Assembly (NCBI RefSeq): GCF_013337045.2
Contig: NZ_CP118259.1
Span: 3,365,001-3,429,000, forward strand
Origin: Agrobacterium vitis
GTDB taxonomy: Bacteria; Pseudomonadota; Alphaproteobacteria; Rhizobiales; Rhizobiaceae
Reading direction: 5' to 3'
Length of the DNA stretch: 64,000 nucleotides
The notes beneath the pieces were generated by a model that was not told the DNA's origin, did not search any database, and saw only the letters and a list, made by a program, of their open reading frames with translations. The position numbers and the translations under genes are program-made. Position 1 is the stretch's first letter, and every line of letters begins with the position of its first letter. Shown piece after piece: positions 29,168 through 39,800 of this stretch.

Positions 29168-32100
29168 TCAGCCGATGGCCATCAGGCTGGCATTGCCACC
29201 GGCAGCAGCCGTATTGGTGGACACTGAAACCTCCTCGACCAGCCAGTTCAGGCAATAGGCATCATCAACACCAAGCTCGTCACTGGAAGCCGCCTGAAGC
29301 AAGACCAGCGGACCGGGCAGGGCGGCAATGGATTTTGCCCGCTCGATAATCTGCTCCCCCTCGCCTTCCAGCAATGCGCCTGCGAACGGACCGGCCTCAG
29401 CCCAGCCTGACGTTTCAACAAAGCTGATACGGGCAAGCAGACCATCCGGCAGGCCCGCCAGCGCTTCGTGGAGACCAGCACTTGTATCGATGACGATGCT
29501 GTTGCCTGTCGCGAGCGCGCTGGCCATTTGCCGGTAAAGCCCTTGGCTGGTGCGGGGCAGCAGCAGAATGGTGCCACGCGGATGCAGCGCGTACAGATTG
29601 CGCTCGCCGACCGGCCCCAGCAGATCCTGAACCAACCCGACGGCGGAAAGGCTGCCGAGGTTGCGCGTTGCCTCCGCCGCTGCCGTTTCACCCTGCTCGT
29701 CAAGCCATTTGGCAAAATCCAGCAGGCCCGGATCGACATGAACCGAACTATGGTGCGGCGGCACCGGCGGCTTTTCAACCAGACGGCCCAGATAGAGCGG
29801 GCCACCAGCCTTCGGCCCGGTGCCGGACAGGCCACGACCACCGAACGGCTGTACGCCCACCACTGCACCAATCACATTGCGGTTGATGTAGAGATTGCCC
29901 GCCTTCACTCTGGATGTCACATGGGCAATGGTCTCATCCAGCCGTGTATGCAGGCCGAAGGTCAGGCCATAGCCGGTGGCATTGATCTGGTCGATCAGGC
30001 GATCGAGATCGTTGCGCCGGTAGCGCAGCACATGCAGGACCGGGCCAAATACTTCCCGCTTAAGATCGGACAATGCGCCGATCTCGATGATGGTCGGCGT
30101 AACAAAGGTGCCATGCTCCGTCCCCTCGCCCGCACCGATCTGCTCCAACGCCTTGCCCTTGGCGCGCATGGCGTCAATATGCGCCTCGATCACGCCCTTG
30201 GCCTCGGCGGTAATCACCGGGCCGATATCCGTGGACAGCCGGTCGGTGCGGCCCAAGGTCAGTTCATGCAGTGCGCCTTTCAGCATGGCAAGAATGCGAT
30301 CCGCCACCTCCTCCTGAAGGCACAGAACCCGGAGCGCCGAACACCGCTGACCGGCGCTGTCGAAGGCAGACGCAATCACATCCGCAACCACCTGTTCGGC
30401 AAGCGCCGAGGAATCGACAATCATCGCGTTCTGGCCACCGGTCTCGGCAATCAGCGGGATCGGCCTGCCATTGGCCAGCAGACGCCCGGCAAGTTCCTTC
30501 TGGATCAGTTTGGCGACCTCAGTCGAGCCGGTAAACATCACGCCCGCCACCTGCGGCGAGGCCACCAGCGCCGCGCCGATCCGCCCGTCACCGGGCAGAA
30601 GCTGAAGGGCAGCAGCCGGAACGCCTGCCTGATGCAGCAGGCGTATGGCCTCAGCGGCAATCAGCGGTGTTTCCTCAGCGGGCTTGGCCAGAACCGGATT
30701 GCCTGCCACCAGCGCTGCCGCCACCTGTCCGGTGAAAATCGCCAACGGAAAATTCCAGGGGCTGATGCAGACGATCGGACCCAATGGCGCATATACCGGC
30801 CCCAGGGTCCGGCGCGCCTGCTCGGCATAGTAGCGCAGAAAGTCGATGGCCTCGCGCACCTCGGCAATCGCATTGGCCGCCGATTTGCCCGCCTCGCGCA
30901 TGATCAGCCCCAGCAGCATCGGCAAGCGCGCCTGCATCAGGTCGGCGGCCTCGTCCAGCATCCGCGCCCGCTCTAAAGGCACCGTCTGCGCCCAGGTCTG
31001 CGCATGAAGCGCGGCATCGGCCACGGCCTGGCGAGCCTCTTCCTCGGTGGCTTCCCTGATAGCGCCGACCACATCACGGTGGTCGCCGGGATTGACGACA
31101 GGACGGACAGGCCCGGCACTTGTCCCCGCGATCAAAGCGGGCACCGCATCCCAAGACCCGAGTACGGTCTGGCGTAGGGTCTCCCCAAGCACCTGCAACA
31201 CCGCTTCATTGCTAAGATCAAGGCCTGCGGAATTTTTGCGGCCTTCGAAAAGATCGGCGGGCAAGGCAATCCTGTCATGCTTTGCTCCCGGCTGCGCCAT
31301 GGCGAGCACGGTTTCGGTCGGATCGGCAATCAACGCATCCACTGAGACAGTCGGATCGGCGATGCGGTTGACGAAGGAAGAATTGGCGCCATTTTCCAAC
31401 AGGCGGCGCACCAGATAGGCCAGCAGCGTCTCATGCGTGCCCACAGGCGCGTAGATCCGGCAGGGGCGATCTAGCTTCGCCTTGCCCACGACTTCGTCAT
31501 AGAGCGGCTCTCCCATGCCATGCAGGCACTGAAACTCGTAGGAGCCGGTTTTGAAATCCGGACCGGCCAGATGGTAGATCGCCGCCAGCGTCTGGGCATT
31601 GTGGGTGGCAAATTGCGGAAAGATCACATCCCGCGCCGCCAGCAGCTTTTTGGCACAGGCGATATAGGAGACGTCGGTGTGAACCTTGCGGGTATAGACC
31701 GGAAAATCCGCCAGCCCATCGACCTGCGCCCGCTTGATCTCGGCATCCCAATAGGCCCCCTTGACCAGCCGCACCATGATCCGGCGTTCTGCGCGGTGCG
31801 CAAGATCGATGATGAAATCCAGCACGAAGGGGCAGCGCTTGCCATAGGCCTGCACCACAAACCCCATGCCATCCCAACCCGACAAGGCCGGATCGAGGCA
31901 AAGGTCTTCCAGCAGATCCAGCGACAGTTCCAGCCGGTCGGCCTCTTCGGCATCGATATTGAGGCCAATATCATAGTGCTTGGCCAGCAGCGCCAGCGCC
32001 TTGACCTGTGGCAGCAATTCGCGCATCACCCGCTCGGCCTTGGTGCGGCTGTAGCGCGGATGCAGGGCTGACAGCTTGATGGAAATGCCGGGACCATCAT

Positions 32101-32875
32101 AAATGCCGCGTCCCGCCGAAGCCTTGCCGATGGCATGGATGGCCTGCTGGTAATCCCGGAAATACCGCGCCGCATCGCCAGCCGTGGTCGCCGCCTCACC
32201 CAGCATGTCGTAGGAATAGCGAAAGCCCCTGGCTTCCAGCGGGCGGGCGCGTTTCAGCGCCTCCTCAATGGTTTCGCCGGTGACGAATTGCTCCCCCATC
32301 ATCCGCATGGCCATATCGACACCCCGGCGAATGACCGGCTCACCACACCGGGCAATCAGCCGGGTCAGGGCTGCCGAAAGACCGCGATCATTGACGGTCG
32401 AGGTCAGCTTGCCAGTCACCACCAGTCCCCAGGTGGCCGCATTGACGAACAGCGACCGGCCACCGCCGAGATGGGCTTTCCAATCCCCCTCGGCAATCTT
32501 GTCGCGGATCAGCGCATCACGGGTGGCGTGGTCGGGAATGCGCAGCAGCGCTTCAGCGAGGCACATCAGCGCCACGCCCTCCTGGCTGGACAGCGAATAT
32601 TCATGCACCAGCCCTTCAACGCCGCTGCCCCTGTGCTTGGCGCGCAGGGCTTCGATCAGTGTGCGGGCAGTACCCTCGACGGCGCGGCGCATGGCATCCG
32701 GCAAGCGTGCCGCCGCCAGCAGCGGTGACAGGCATTCCGGTTCTGGCCGGCGATAGGCAGCCGTGATCGCCTGGCGCAAAGGGCTTGGCTGACGTACCGG
32801 CGGCGCGAAAGCGGCAAAGATTGGCTCTGGAGAGGATGAAACGGCCTGCGATGCGACGGAAACGGTCTGGTTCAT
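29168..32875 (-). CDS. putA: Bifunctional proline dehydrogenase / P5C dehydrogenase PutA
   Basis: PutA oxidises proline to pyrroline-5-carboxylate with FAD, and then glutamate semialdehyde to glutamate with NAD. In 1235 residues, the proline dehydrogenase part (about 190-480) has [16 protein letters not shown] and FATHNAQT. The aldehyde dehydrogenase part (about 560-1030) has [13 protein letters not shown], the base in LIAETGGQN and the nucleophilic cysteine in [13 protein letters not shown]-terminal region of about 200 residues follows, as in long PutA types. There is no ribbon-helix-helix domain at the N-terminus, so it cannot repress its own gene; the divergent putR regulator takes that role. 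The ATG at 32875 has AGGA eight bases upstream. Confidence 0.95.
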   Translation of the reverse strand: MNQTVSVASQAVSSSPEPIFAAFAPPVRQPSPLRQAITAAYRRPEPECLSPLLAAARLPDAMRRAVEGTARTLIEALRAKHRGSGVEGLVHEYSLSSQEGVALMCLAEALLRIPDHATRDALIRDKIAEGDWKAHLGGGRSLFVNAATWGLVVTGKLTSTVNDRGLSAALTRLIARCGEPVIRRGVDMAMRMMGEQFVTGETIEEALKRARPLEARGFRYSYDMLGEAATTAGDAARYFRDYQQAIHAIGKASAGRGIYDGPGISIKLSALHPRYSRTKAERVMRELLPQVKALALLAKHYDIGLNIDAEEADRLELSLDLLEDLCLDPALSGWDGMGFVVQAYGKRCPFVLDFIIDLAHRAERRIMVRLVKGAYWDAEIKRAQVDGLADFPVYTRKVHTDVSYIACAKKLLAARDVIFPQFATHNAQTLAAIYHLAGPDFKTGSYEFQCLHGMGEPLYDEVVGKAKLDRPCRIYAPVGTHETLLAYLVRRLLENGANSSFVNRIADPTVSVDALIADPTETVLAMAQPGAKHDRIALPADLFEGRKNSAGLDLSNEAVLQVLGETLRQTVLGSWDAVPALIAGTSAGPVRPVVNPGDHRDVVGAIREATEEEARQAVADAALHAQTWAQTVPLERARMLDEAADLMQARLPMLLGLIMREAGKSAANAIAEVREAIDFLRYYAEQARRTLGPVYAPLGPIVCISPWNFPLAIFTGQVAAALVAGNPVLAKPAEETPLIAAEAIRLLHQAGVPAAALQLLPGDGRIGAALVASPQVAGVMFTGSTEVAKLIQKELAGRLLANGRPIPLIAETGGQNAMIVDSSALAEQVVADVIASAFDSAGQRCSALRVLCLQEEVADRILAMLKGALHELTLGRTDRLSTDIGPVITAEAKGVIEAHIDAMRAKGKALEQIGAGEGTEHGTFVTPTIIEIGALSDLKREVFGPVLHVLRYRRNDLDRLIDQINATGYGLTFGLHTRLDETIAHVTSRVKAGNLYINRNVIGAVVGVQPFGGRGLSGTGPKAGGPLYLGRLVEKPPVPPHHSSVHVDPGLLDFAKWLDEQGETAAAEATRNLGSLSAVGLVQDLLGPVGERNLYALHPRGTILLLPRTSQGLYRQMASALATGNSIVIDTSAGLHEALAGLPDGLLARISFVETSGWAEAGPFAGALLEGEGEQIIERAKSIAALPGPLVLLQAASSDELGVDDAYCLNWLVEEVSVSTNTAAAGGNASLMAIG

Positions 32876-33008
32876 CACTGTTATCCTGGCTCGACGGAAA
32901 TTTTGGCGATGACCGGATCATATCATGGGGCCAACAAAATCAGTGAACTTGAATTCATGGCCAATCTAGGTAAATTCTCTAAAATATCACGGATTTTCAG
33001 GAGATATG
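32876..33008. promoter_or_regulatory. putA-putR divergent control region
   Basis: The 133-bp gap between putA and putR must hold both promoters. It is AT-rich on the putR side and contains the palindrome TGAATTCA at 32950-32957 as well as TTGGC...GCCAA arms around 32904-32935. In related bacteria PutR, an Lrp-type activator, binds here and turns on putA when proline is present. Exact sites are inferred. Confidence 0.55.
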
Positions 33009-33479
33009 ATGGTAAAAATGGAATTGGACAGTGGGATCGACCAATTCGATATGAAAATTGTCGAGGCGCTGTCGCAGGATGGCCGCATGTCGATTACCGA
33101 CCTGTCCGAGCGGGTGGGACTGTCGAAAACACCCTGCCAGGTGCGCCTGAAACGGCTGATGGATGACGGCTATATTCTCGGCTTCCGCGCCGTGCTGGAT
33201 GCCCGCAAATTCGGCCTCGACCACATCGCCTTCGCCGAGGTGAAACTGTCCGACACCCGTGAAACGGCATTGACGGAATTCAACACGGCGGTCCGCAAAA
33301 TCCGGGAAGTGGAGGAGTGCCATATGATCGCCGGCGCCTTCGACTATCTGTTGAAGGTGCGCACCGGCGATATCCGTCGCTATCGGCAGGTTCTGGGTGA
33401 GAAGATCTCCAGCTTGCCGCATGTGGCGAGCACATCGACCTTCGTCGTCATGCAGGCGGTCAAGGAATATGGGCGGTAG
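33009..33479 (+). CDS. putR: Lrp/AsnC-family regulator PutR
   Basis: This 156-residue regulator has an N-terminal helix-turn-helix (DMKIVEALSQDGRMSITDLSERVGLS, then KTPCQVRLKRLMDDGYI) and a C-terminal RAM/AsnC ligand domain (VEECHMIAGAFDYLLKVRT). Position and family match PutR of Agrobacterium and Rhodobacter, which activates putA in response to proline. AGGAG lies five bases before the ATG at 33009; the ATG one codon earlier is too close to it. It is divergent from putA. Confidence 0.9.
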   Translation: MVKMELDSGIDQFDMKIVEALSQDGRMSITDLSERVGLSKTPCQVRLKRLMDDGYILGFRAVLDARKFGLDHIAFAEVKLSDTRETALTEFNTAVRKIREVEECHMIAGAFDYLLKVRTGDIRRYRQVLGEKISSLPHVASTSTFVVMQAVKEYGR

Positions 33480-33507
33480 AGCGCTTACGGCTTCCCGACC
33501 TTACTTA

Positions 33508-33672
33508 TCAATGCACGGTGCCGGGCTGCGGATGGCTGTCGTCGAGAATGCGATAGACTTCGTAAAGGGCCTTGACGAGGACATCGGTGAGCGAATCGAT
33601 TTCCTGGCTCAGAACCAGAGCCGCCAGGTTGGAGGTTTCGATGGTCGCTTCCGGTTCAAAATCGTCAGACAT
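33508..33672 (-). CDS. Small conserved-looking hypothetical protein
   Basis: A 54-residue acidic protein beginning MSDDFEPEATIETSNLAAL, with a helical stretch (LSQEIDSLTDVLVKALYEVYRIL) and a short His/Pro tail. AGGA lies seven bases before its ATG, and it sits between putR and the YigZ gene with its stop 29 bases from the putR stop. The family is not recognised and no function is suggested. The amphipathic helix and good ribosome site argue for a real gene. Confidence 0.55.
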   Translation of the reverse strand: MSDDFEPEATIETSNLAALVLSQEIDSLTDVLVKALYEVYRILDDSHPQPGTVH

Positions 33673-33969
33673 AGGCCTATCCTGTTTCCCCGGGATCATC
33701 CCGGCTTTCCGTTGGCGGCGACCAACGTCATCATGACGCGAAAAGACGCCGCAACACTGTCATTTTCTGCGGAGTTCGACCGGGTCAGCCATGACAGGCA
33801 GTCAAACTGCCGGATCAAAGCCGAAGACCGAGCCGGATCTCCAGGCTCTCCCGAAGGAACCTAAAAGCCGTCGCTTGCGTGGGACTGGATCGTCTCCTTT
33901 TTTCTGATCAGCCGCTGTCGCGGCACCCATCGGCCTTTTCTTGCGACTCAAATCACGTCACAAAAGGCG

Positions 33970-34569
33970 ATGTTTACCCTTCCCGGCCTACACAGCTATG
34001 AACAGGAGATCAAGAAGAGCCGGTTTCGCGCCACCGCTTTTCCGATCTCCCATGAAAATGACATCCGTCCCCTTCTGGACCGCCAGTCCGATGCCACCGC
34101 CAACCACAATTGTTGGGCATGGCGGCTGGGGCAAACCTATCGCTTCAATGACGATGGCGAACCCTCCGGCACTGCGGGAAAACCGATCCTGCAAGCCATC
34201 GACGGCCAGACGCTGGATGGCGTGCTGGTCATCGTTACCCGCTGGTTCGGTGGCATTCTTCTGGGGAGTGGCGGCCTGATCCGGGCCTATGGCGGCACGG
34301 CGGCGCAATGCCTGCGGCAAGCCGAAAAGGTGGAAATCATTAACAGGACCACAAAGACCATCCGAATCGGCTTTGCCGATCTTGCGCTGGTCAAGGCCCG
34401 GCTTACCGCTATCGACGATCTGCTTGTCATCAAGGAGAGTTTTACCGATACCGGCGCCGAGTTGACCCTCGCCATCCCGGAGGAACGGCTGGACGCAACC
34501 CTCGGCATGATCGTTGACGTCAGCGCCGGACGGGTTCAGGTGCTCAAGGACGTGATTGGCGCGCTGTAA
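33970..34569 (+). CDS. YigZ/IMPACT (UPF0029) family protein
   Basis: The 199-residue protein has the family elements EIKKSRFRATAFPI at the start, DDGEPSGTAGKPIL near residue 62, and VTRWFGGILLGSGGLIRAYG near 90, followed by a small C-terminal alpha/beta domain (DUF1949-like, about 130-195). The eukaryotic relative IMPACT modulates translation control through GCN1; the bacterial role is not settled. No distinct ribosome site is visible before the ATG at 33970. It converges on rkpH with 12 bases between stops. Confidence 0.88.
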   Translation: MFTLPGLHSYEQEIKKSRFRATAFPISHENDIRPLLDRQSDATANHNCWAWRLGQTYRFNDDGEPSGTAGKPILQAIDGQTLDGVLVIVTRWFGGILLGSGGLIRAYGGTAAQCLRQAEKVEIINRTTKTIRIGFADLALVKARLTAIDDLLVIKESFTDTGAELTLAIPEERLDATLGMIVDVSAGRVQVLKDVIGAL

Positions 34570-34581
34570 AGCTGCACACTG

Positions 34582-35370
34582 TCAACGGCGGCTATACCAC
34601 CAATATAAAACCGGACGCACCAGCGACCCGAAGCGGGCGAGCAGCAGGAGCGTCATTCCGAAGACAATCTCCCGGCGGCCTTTTTGCAGCTGGCGAACGA
34701 TGCGTGCCGCCACAGCATCCGCATTCCAGGGCTTGACCGTCCCCATAACCCTCTGTGCCTGAGGCGAGCGCAAGGGCAATTCTGCGGCAAGCTGCGGCGT
34801 ATCGGTATCGGGCGGAAAACAGATCGCCACCGTCAGCTTCGTGCCAACCGCTTCCATGCGTAGCGAATCGGCCAGCCCCACCAGCGCCGCCTTGGAGGCG
34901 CAATAAGGACCGTAGCCATGCAGACCAATGAATGCGGCCCCGGAGGAAATCAACAGCATGGTGCCGCCCCGTGCGATCATCCCCGCCCACAAGGCTTTGA
35001 TGGCGTGGATCGTGCCCATGACATTGATATCGAGTTGCTGGCGTGCATCGGCCACGTCCAAGGCTTCCATGCTGGCTGGATGAACGATACCCGCACAGGT
35101 CATCAGCAGATCGCAGGGTCCGAAACTATCCTCAGCAGCCCGCAAGGCGACTGACAAGGCGTGATAATCCGTTACATCCGCTGCATGAAGTCCGATATGT
35201 GAAAAACAGGATTGTGGTAGGCTGTCACGTGCTGTCTCAAGCCGCGCCAGTGAGCGGGCAACGAGACTGACCTTTGACCCAGCCAGCAGATAGGCTTTCG
35301 CCAAGGCCAGCCCGATCCCGCTCGATCCGCCGGTAATGATCACATGGCGCGGCGGGTTGCGGCTGTTCAC
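34582..35370 (-). CDS. rkpH: RkpH, short-chain dehydrogenase resembling 3-ketosphinganine reductase
   Basis: A 262-residue SDR with the NADP(H) motif TGGSSGIG (14-21), an NAG-like TCAGI near 90, and the catalytic Ser/Tyr/Lys in ISSGAAFIGLHGYGPYCASK (about 141-160). The C-terminus ends in a hydrophobic stretch (FGMTLLLLARFGSLVRPVLYW), which suggests attachment to the membrane, as in eukaryotic 3-ketodihydrosphingosine reductase. In Sinorhizobium the gene following rkpG is rkpH, needed for capsular K-antigen production. It starts 11 bases after the rkpG stop. The substrate is probably the 3-keto product of RkpG; that is inferred. Confidence 0.85.
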   Translation of the reverse strand: MNSRNPPRHVIITGGSSGIGLALAKAYLLAGSKVSLVARSLARLETARDSLPQSCFSHIGLHAADVTDYHALSVALRAAEDSFGPCDLLMTCAGIVHPASMEALDVADARQQLDINVMGTIHAIKALWAGMIARGGTMLLISSGAAFIGLHGYGPYCASKAALVGLADSLRMEAVGTKLTVAICFPPDTDTPQLAAELPLRSPQAQRVMGTVKPWNADAVAARIVRQLQKGRREIVFGMTLLLLARFGSLVRPVLYWWYSRR

Positions 35371-35381
35371 GCTCTTGTCCT

Positions 35382-36749
35382 TCAGCGCTGCGCCAATTGC
35401 AGCATGACCTTCTGGACATCCATCGAGCCCATGCCGAAATTCTCGGCCTTCAACCGGTCCAGGATTTCCGCCACCTTATCGACGCTGCGGGTAATCTGGT
35501 CGGGCGTATGGGCGCTTGTGATGAAGAACCGCAGGCGCGCCAGGCCTTCCGGCACCGCCGGATAGATAATCGGCAAGGCATTGATGCCCGCCTCGAACAA
35601 TTCATTCGACAGCTGCACGGCGCGCACCGAATCGGCAACAATCACAGGCACCACCGAGAACCCTTCGCTAAGCCCGGTATCCAGACCCCGCAGCTTGGCC
35701 TGCTCCAGGAAAAGCTGGCTGTTGCGACGCAAGGCCTCTACCCGGTCCGGTTCTTCGTCCAGTACGGAAAGGCTGGCGATGGCAGAAGCCGCCAGCGCTG
35801 GCGCCAGGCCGACACTATAGACAAAACCACCGGCCTGCGCCTTCAACAGCGTGATCAGCGCCTCGCTGCCGGCAACATAGCCGCCGCAGCTACAGGTGGT
35901 TTTCGACAGCGTCCCCATCCAGATATCGACATCGGCGGGATCGAGATTGAAATGTTCGAAAATGCCGTGGCCACGCTGTCCAAGCACGCCCAGTGAATGG
36001 GCCTCGTCCATCATCAGCCAGAAATTATACTGTTTTTTCAACGCAAGAAGACCCGGCAAATCGGCAACGTCTCCATCCATGGAGAAAATGCCCTCCGAGA
36101 TCACCAGGATCCGTTCATGCAGGGGTGCAAGGCTTGCGAGAATGCGGTCCAGATCCGCCATGTCATTGTGCTTGAAGAAACGGCGATTGGCGCCCGACAG
36201 CTTGATGCCCGTCAGGGCGCTGTTGTGAATGAACTCGTCATGGATCACCAGGTCTTTCGGCCCCATCAGGCTGCCGATGGTCGTGACATTGGTGAGATAG
36301 CCGCTGACGAAACAGATGGCGTCCTCGGTCTGGTAGTTCTTGGCAAAGGCCTTTTCCAGCTCGGCATGAATGGTGCGCTCACCGGCAACGACCCGGCTTG
36401 CGGACGCCGAAATACCAAACTGGTCGATGGCGGTCATGGCGGCATCGCGAATGCGCGGATCGCTGTTCAAGCCGAGATAGTCATAGGAGGCAAAATTGTC
36501 GTAAGCGCGCCCGTCAATATCAGCCGTTGCCCCGGAGGCGCTCTCATGCGCCCGGTAAAACGGATTGGGCATATTCAGCTGCTCGCTGACAAGCTTCTGC
36601 ATCACCACCTGCTTATATTCAGGCAGTTCGGCAAAACCAGGCTGGCTGCGCGACACGCTCTGCTGGCTGCGAGTGGCCCGGCTCCGGTCCACATCCTTTT
36701 GTACGCCACGCATACGGGCCAGCAGATCCTGACGCTTGTTCTCATTCAT
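35382..36749 (-). CDS. rkpG: RkpG, PLP-dependent alpha-oxoamine synthase
   Basis: The 455-residue enzyme belongs to the family of serine palmitoyltransferase, AONS and KBL. These join an acyl thioester to an amino acid with loss of CO2. Visible features: YDYLGLNSDPRI (about 90), the PLP-stacking histidine region HDEFIHNS, DEAHSLGVLG, and the PLP lysine in GTLSKTTCSCGGY (about residue 282). An N-terminal extension of 60 residues is rich in Arg and Gln. The order rkpA-rkpG-rkpH is that of the Sinorhizobium rkp-1 region. Since RkpA has a C-terminal ACP and no thioesterase, RkpG is the natural release enzyme. About 110 bases separate it from rkpA. Confidence 0.88.
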   Translation of the reverse strand: MNENKRQDLLARMRGVQKDVDRSRATRSQQSVSRSQPGFAELPEYKQVVMQKLVSEQLNMPNPFYRAHESASGATADIDGRAYDNFASYDYLGLNSDPRIRDAAMTAIDQFGISASASRVVAGERTIHAELEKAFAKNYQTEDAICFVSGYLTNVTTIGSLMGPKDLVIHDEFIHNSALTGIKLSGANRRFFKHNDMADLDRILASLAPLHERILVISEGIFSMDGDVADLPGLLALKKQYNFWLMMDEAHSLGVLGQRGHGIFEHFNLDPADVDIWMGTLSKTTCSCGGYVAGSEALITLLKAQAGGFVYSVGLAPALAASAIASLSVLDEEPDRVEALRRNSQLFLEQAKLRGLDTGLSEGFSVVPVIVADSVRAVQLSNELFEAGINALPIIYPAVPEGLARLRFFITSAHTPDQITRSVDKVAEILDRLKAENFGMGSMDVQKVMLQLAQR

Positions 36750-36863
36750 CCGCAGAAAACCCTAGAATTTTAGTCAGTCGTCTATAACCTATGCCGAACA
36801 GAATGATGTTTATCAACACAAACATGAACAGCAGCGTAACGGATAGCAAAAACTGGGCCAGTT

Positions 36864-39800
36864 TTACTGGCCCTGCCCGCTGTGGCGGCGATGCAGATCG
36901 TCCATAATCTTGCTGTCCTCAGGTGTCGCCTCGTCCTTGTCGCCCGTCCGCCCACGCAGGCTGACTTTTTCATAGAGGCGGCGCGTCAGGTCCCCGACAG
37001 TGGCGTTGTCGGCAAGGCTGCTGAGGGGAATGTCGAAGCCGGTATTCTGCTCGAAGTTCATCCCAAGCTCGACGGCCATCAGACTGTCCAGCCCGATATC
37101 CTTCAGCACGCTGTTCAGCCCGATGCTTTCCTTGGGCACCCGCAGCGTATCGGCAATTTCACCGGCAAGCACCGAAAATAGCACGTCCTGGGCCGCAGCC
37201 GGTGCCTTGCCATCAATCAGCGCCACCAGATCGATCTCGCCGCCCTCACCGCTGCCAACATGCTGGTTGCTGCGGCGCATGATCAGCGAAAACAAGGGTT
37301 CGTTGACCACGGCAAGTGAATGCGCGGCGGCCCAATCGAATTCGGAAATCATCGCCACCGCCGCATCGACCGAGCCGGTATCGGCAGCAATATAGCGCCC
37401 GACCGCTGACAGCGCATCGCGGGCATCGAGCGCCGTCTTGCCGATCCGGCGTCCAAGCCGTTCATTAACCTGCGCATTGCGGGCCAGATAACCGGCATCA
37501 CCGATTGCTCCGAAACCGATGGCAAGACCAGCCAGTCCCTCGGTGCGGCGCGCCCGCGCCAAACCTTCCAGGAAGCCGTTGGCGGCGACATAATTGCCCT
37601 GGCCGGGATTGCCGACATAGGTGGTGATCGACGAAAACAGAATGAAATTGTCGATCCCGTCCTGCCGGGTCAACCGGTCAAGAAGTGCGGCTCCCTTGGC
37701 CTTGACGTCGATAACCGGCTGGTTTCGAGCCCGTGTCAGATTGGAGACGAAGGCATCGTCAAGCACCATGGCCGCATGAATAACGGTCTTCAACGGCGCA
37801 ATGGCGCGCAGCTCAGTCAAAAGCGCCGACAAGGCCGCTTCGCTGGTCACGTCGCAGCCGCGAATATAGGCCGTCACGCCCTGCTTGGCCCAGCGGTCAA
37901 CAACGGTTTGCGTCTCGGCATCAACCAGCCCGCGCCGCGTCGATAAGGCGATATGGCGCGCGCCCTGCTCTACCAGCCAATCGGCGGCGGCAAGGCCGAA
38001 ACCGCCGATACCGCCGACCACCAGATGCATGCCATCCGCATCAACCGACATCCGGCGCGCCGACTTAACCGCCACGCGGTCACGGCCCGCAACCGGTGGC
38101 AGCACGACGATCTTGCCGATATGCCCAGCATTCTGCATCAGCCGGAAGGCATCGCCAATCTCGTCATGCTCGAAGGCGCGGAACGGCAGCGGCGTGAACA
38201 CGCCCTGCTCGAACAAGCCACCGATTTCGGCCAGCATGCGGCGCGACAGATCGGGATGCAGGACCAGCAATTGGTCGGCGTCGATGCCGAAATAGCTGAC
38301 ATTGCGACGGAAAGGCCGCAGGCCGATCTTGCTGTCAGCGTAATAATCCCGCTTGCCAAGCTCCAGGAAGCGCCCGAACGGCTTGACCAGCGACAGGGAT
38401 TTTTCCATCGCCTCGCCAAACAGCGAGTTCAACACCAGATCGACACCTTCGCCGCCGGTCACGTCAAGCACATCGCCGACAAAACCGAGCGAGCGGCTGT
38501 CGAACACATGGTCCGCCCCAAGCGTTTCCAGGAAGCGCCGCTTTTCGACGGTGCCTGCCGTGGCAATGATCTTGGCGCCGAAATGCCGGGCAACCTGCAA
38601 GGCGGCAAGCCCAACGCCGCCAGCGGCACCGTGAATAAGAATGGTTTCGCCCGGGCGCACCCGCCCAAGCTCGTGAATGGCATAATAAGCCGTCAGGAAC
38701 ACCACCGGAATGGTCGCTGCCGATACCGGGTCCACGCCATCCGGCAACTTGGCCACTCCAGCCCGCTCGACCTTAACATGGGTACCGAAAGCCGCAGCGG
38801 CAATCGCCATCACCTTGTCACCGACGATAAGATCGCTGACCTTTGAGCCGACAGCAACCACCTCACCGGCAAATTCCATGCCGATCGAGGCCCCGGCAAA
38901 GCCGTCTTCAAGCGCCTCTTCCGGCAGCAGGCCCATGGCCCACATCACGTCGCGGAAATTCAAGCCTGTCGCTGCGGTCTTCACCAGCACTTCGGTCGGT
39001 CCGATGGCTGGGACCGGGCAGCTTTCCCAGCGAATACTGGCAACCTGCGACGGCACCTGCTGGCGAATGACGGCTGCCTCGAATGAATCAGTACGCTGCG
39101 CCGTCAGCGGGGCAGGACCAGGCACGGCGCGAATCTCGGCCATCCGCCCGGTTTCCGGCTCCACCAGCCATTCGCGGTTTTCGCCCTTGTCGGCCAGCAG
39201 GCGCATGCCCCAGTCCAACATGATTTCCAGCGTATTGCTGGAGGGTCCGGTATCGACGACCTGCATGTCGAACAGGTCGAATTCGTTGCGCAACACACGG
39301 GCAAAGGCCCAGAGGCCTGCATTGACAGGCCCCGCATGGCTGGAACGGGTCAAGTCCTTGCCGGTAACGCCTGTGACAGGCGCGCCGCCGGGCAATACCA
39401 GAGTGACGGGAAGCCTCCTCACAGCATCAGGCGCCGATGCCGCAACATCGCCAAGCGCCATGGCCAGCGCGCTGAGAGCGCCGACCCGGTCCTGCAACAG
39501 CAGCGATCCATCCGCAGCCGCATCGGTATCGGGCATCAGCCAGACCATTCCGCCCAAGGCCGGTCCAGCCTTGCCCAGAGCGTCGGCCAGCATCGGCCGG
39601 TCCGTTTCAAAGCTGCCTGATAGGCACAACAAAGACACCTGGGAACCGCCCAGCGCTCTTGCTGCCGCCGAAAGCCGGGCAATATCCGCGGTTTTTTCAT
39701 GGACAATGATCACCGGTCCCCTGGCCGCAACCTCGTCTACCGACCCGTTATCCTGACGCGAACCAGACTCTGGCTCAGGAACGTCAGTCCGGCCCTGGGC

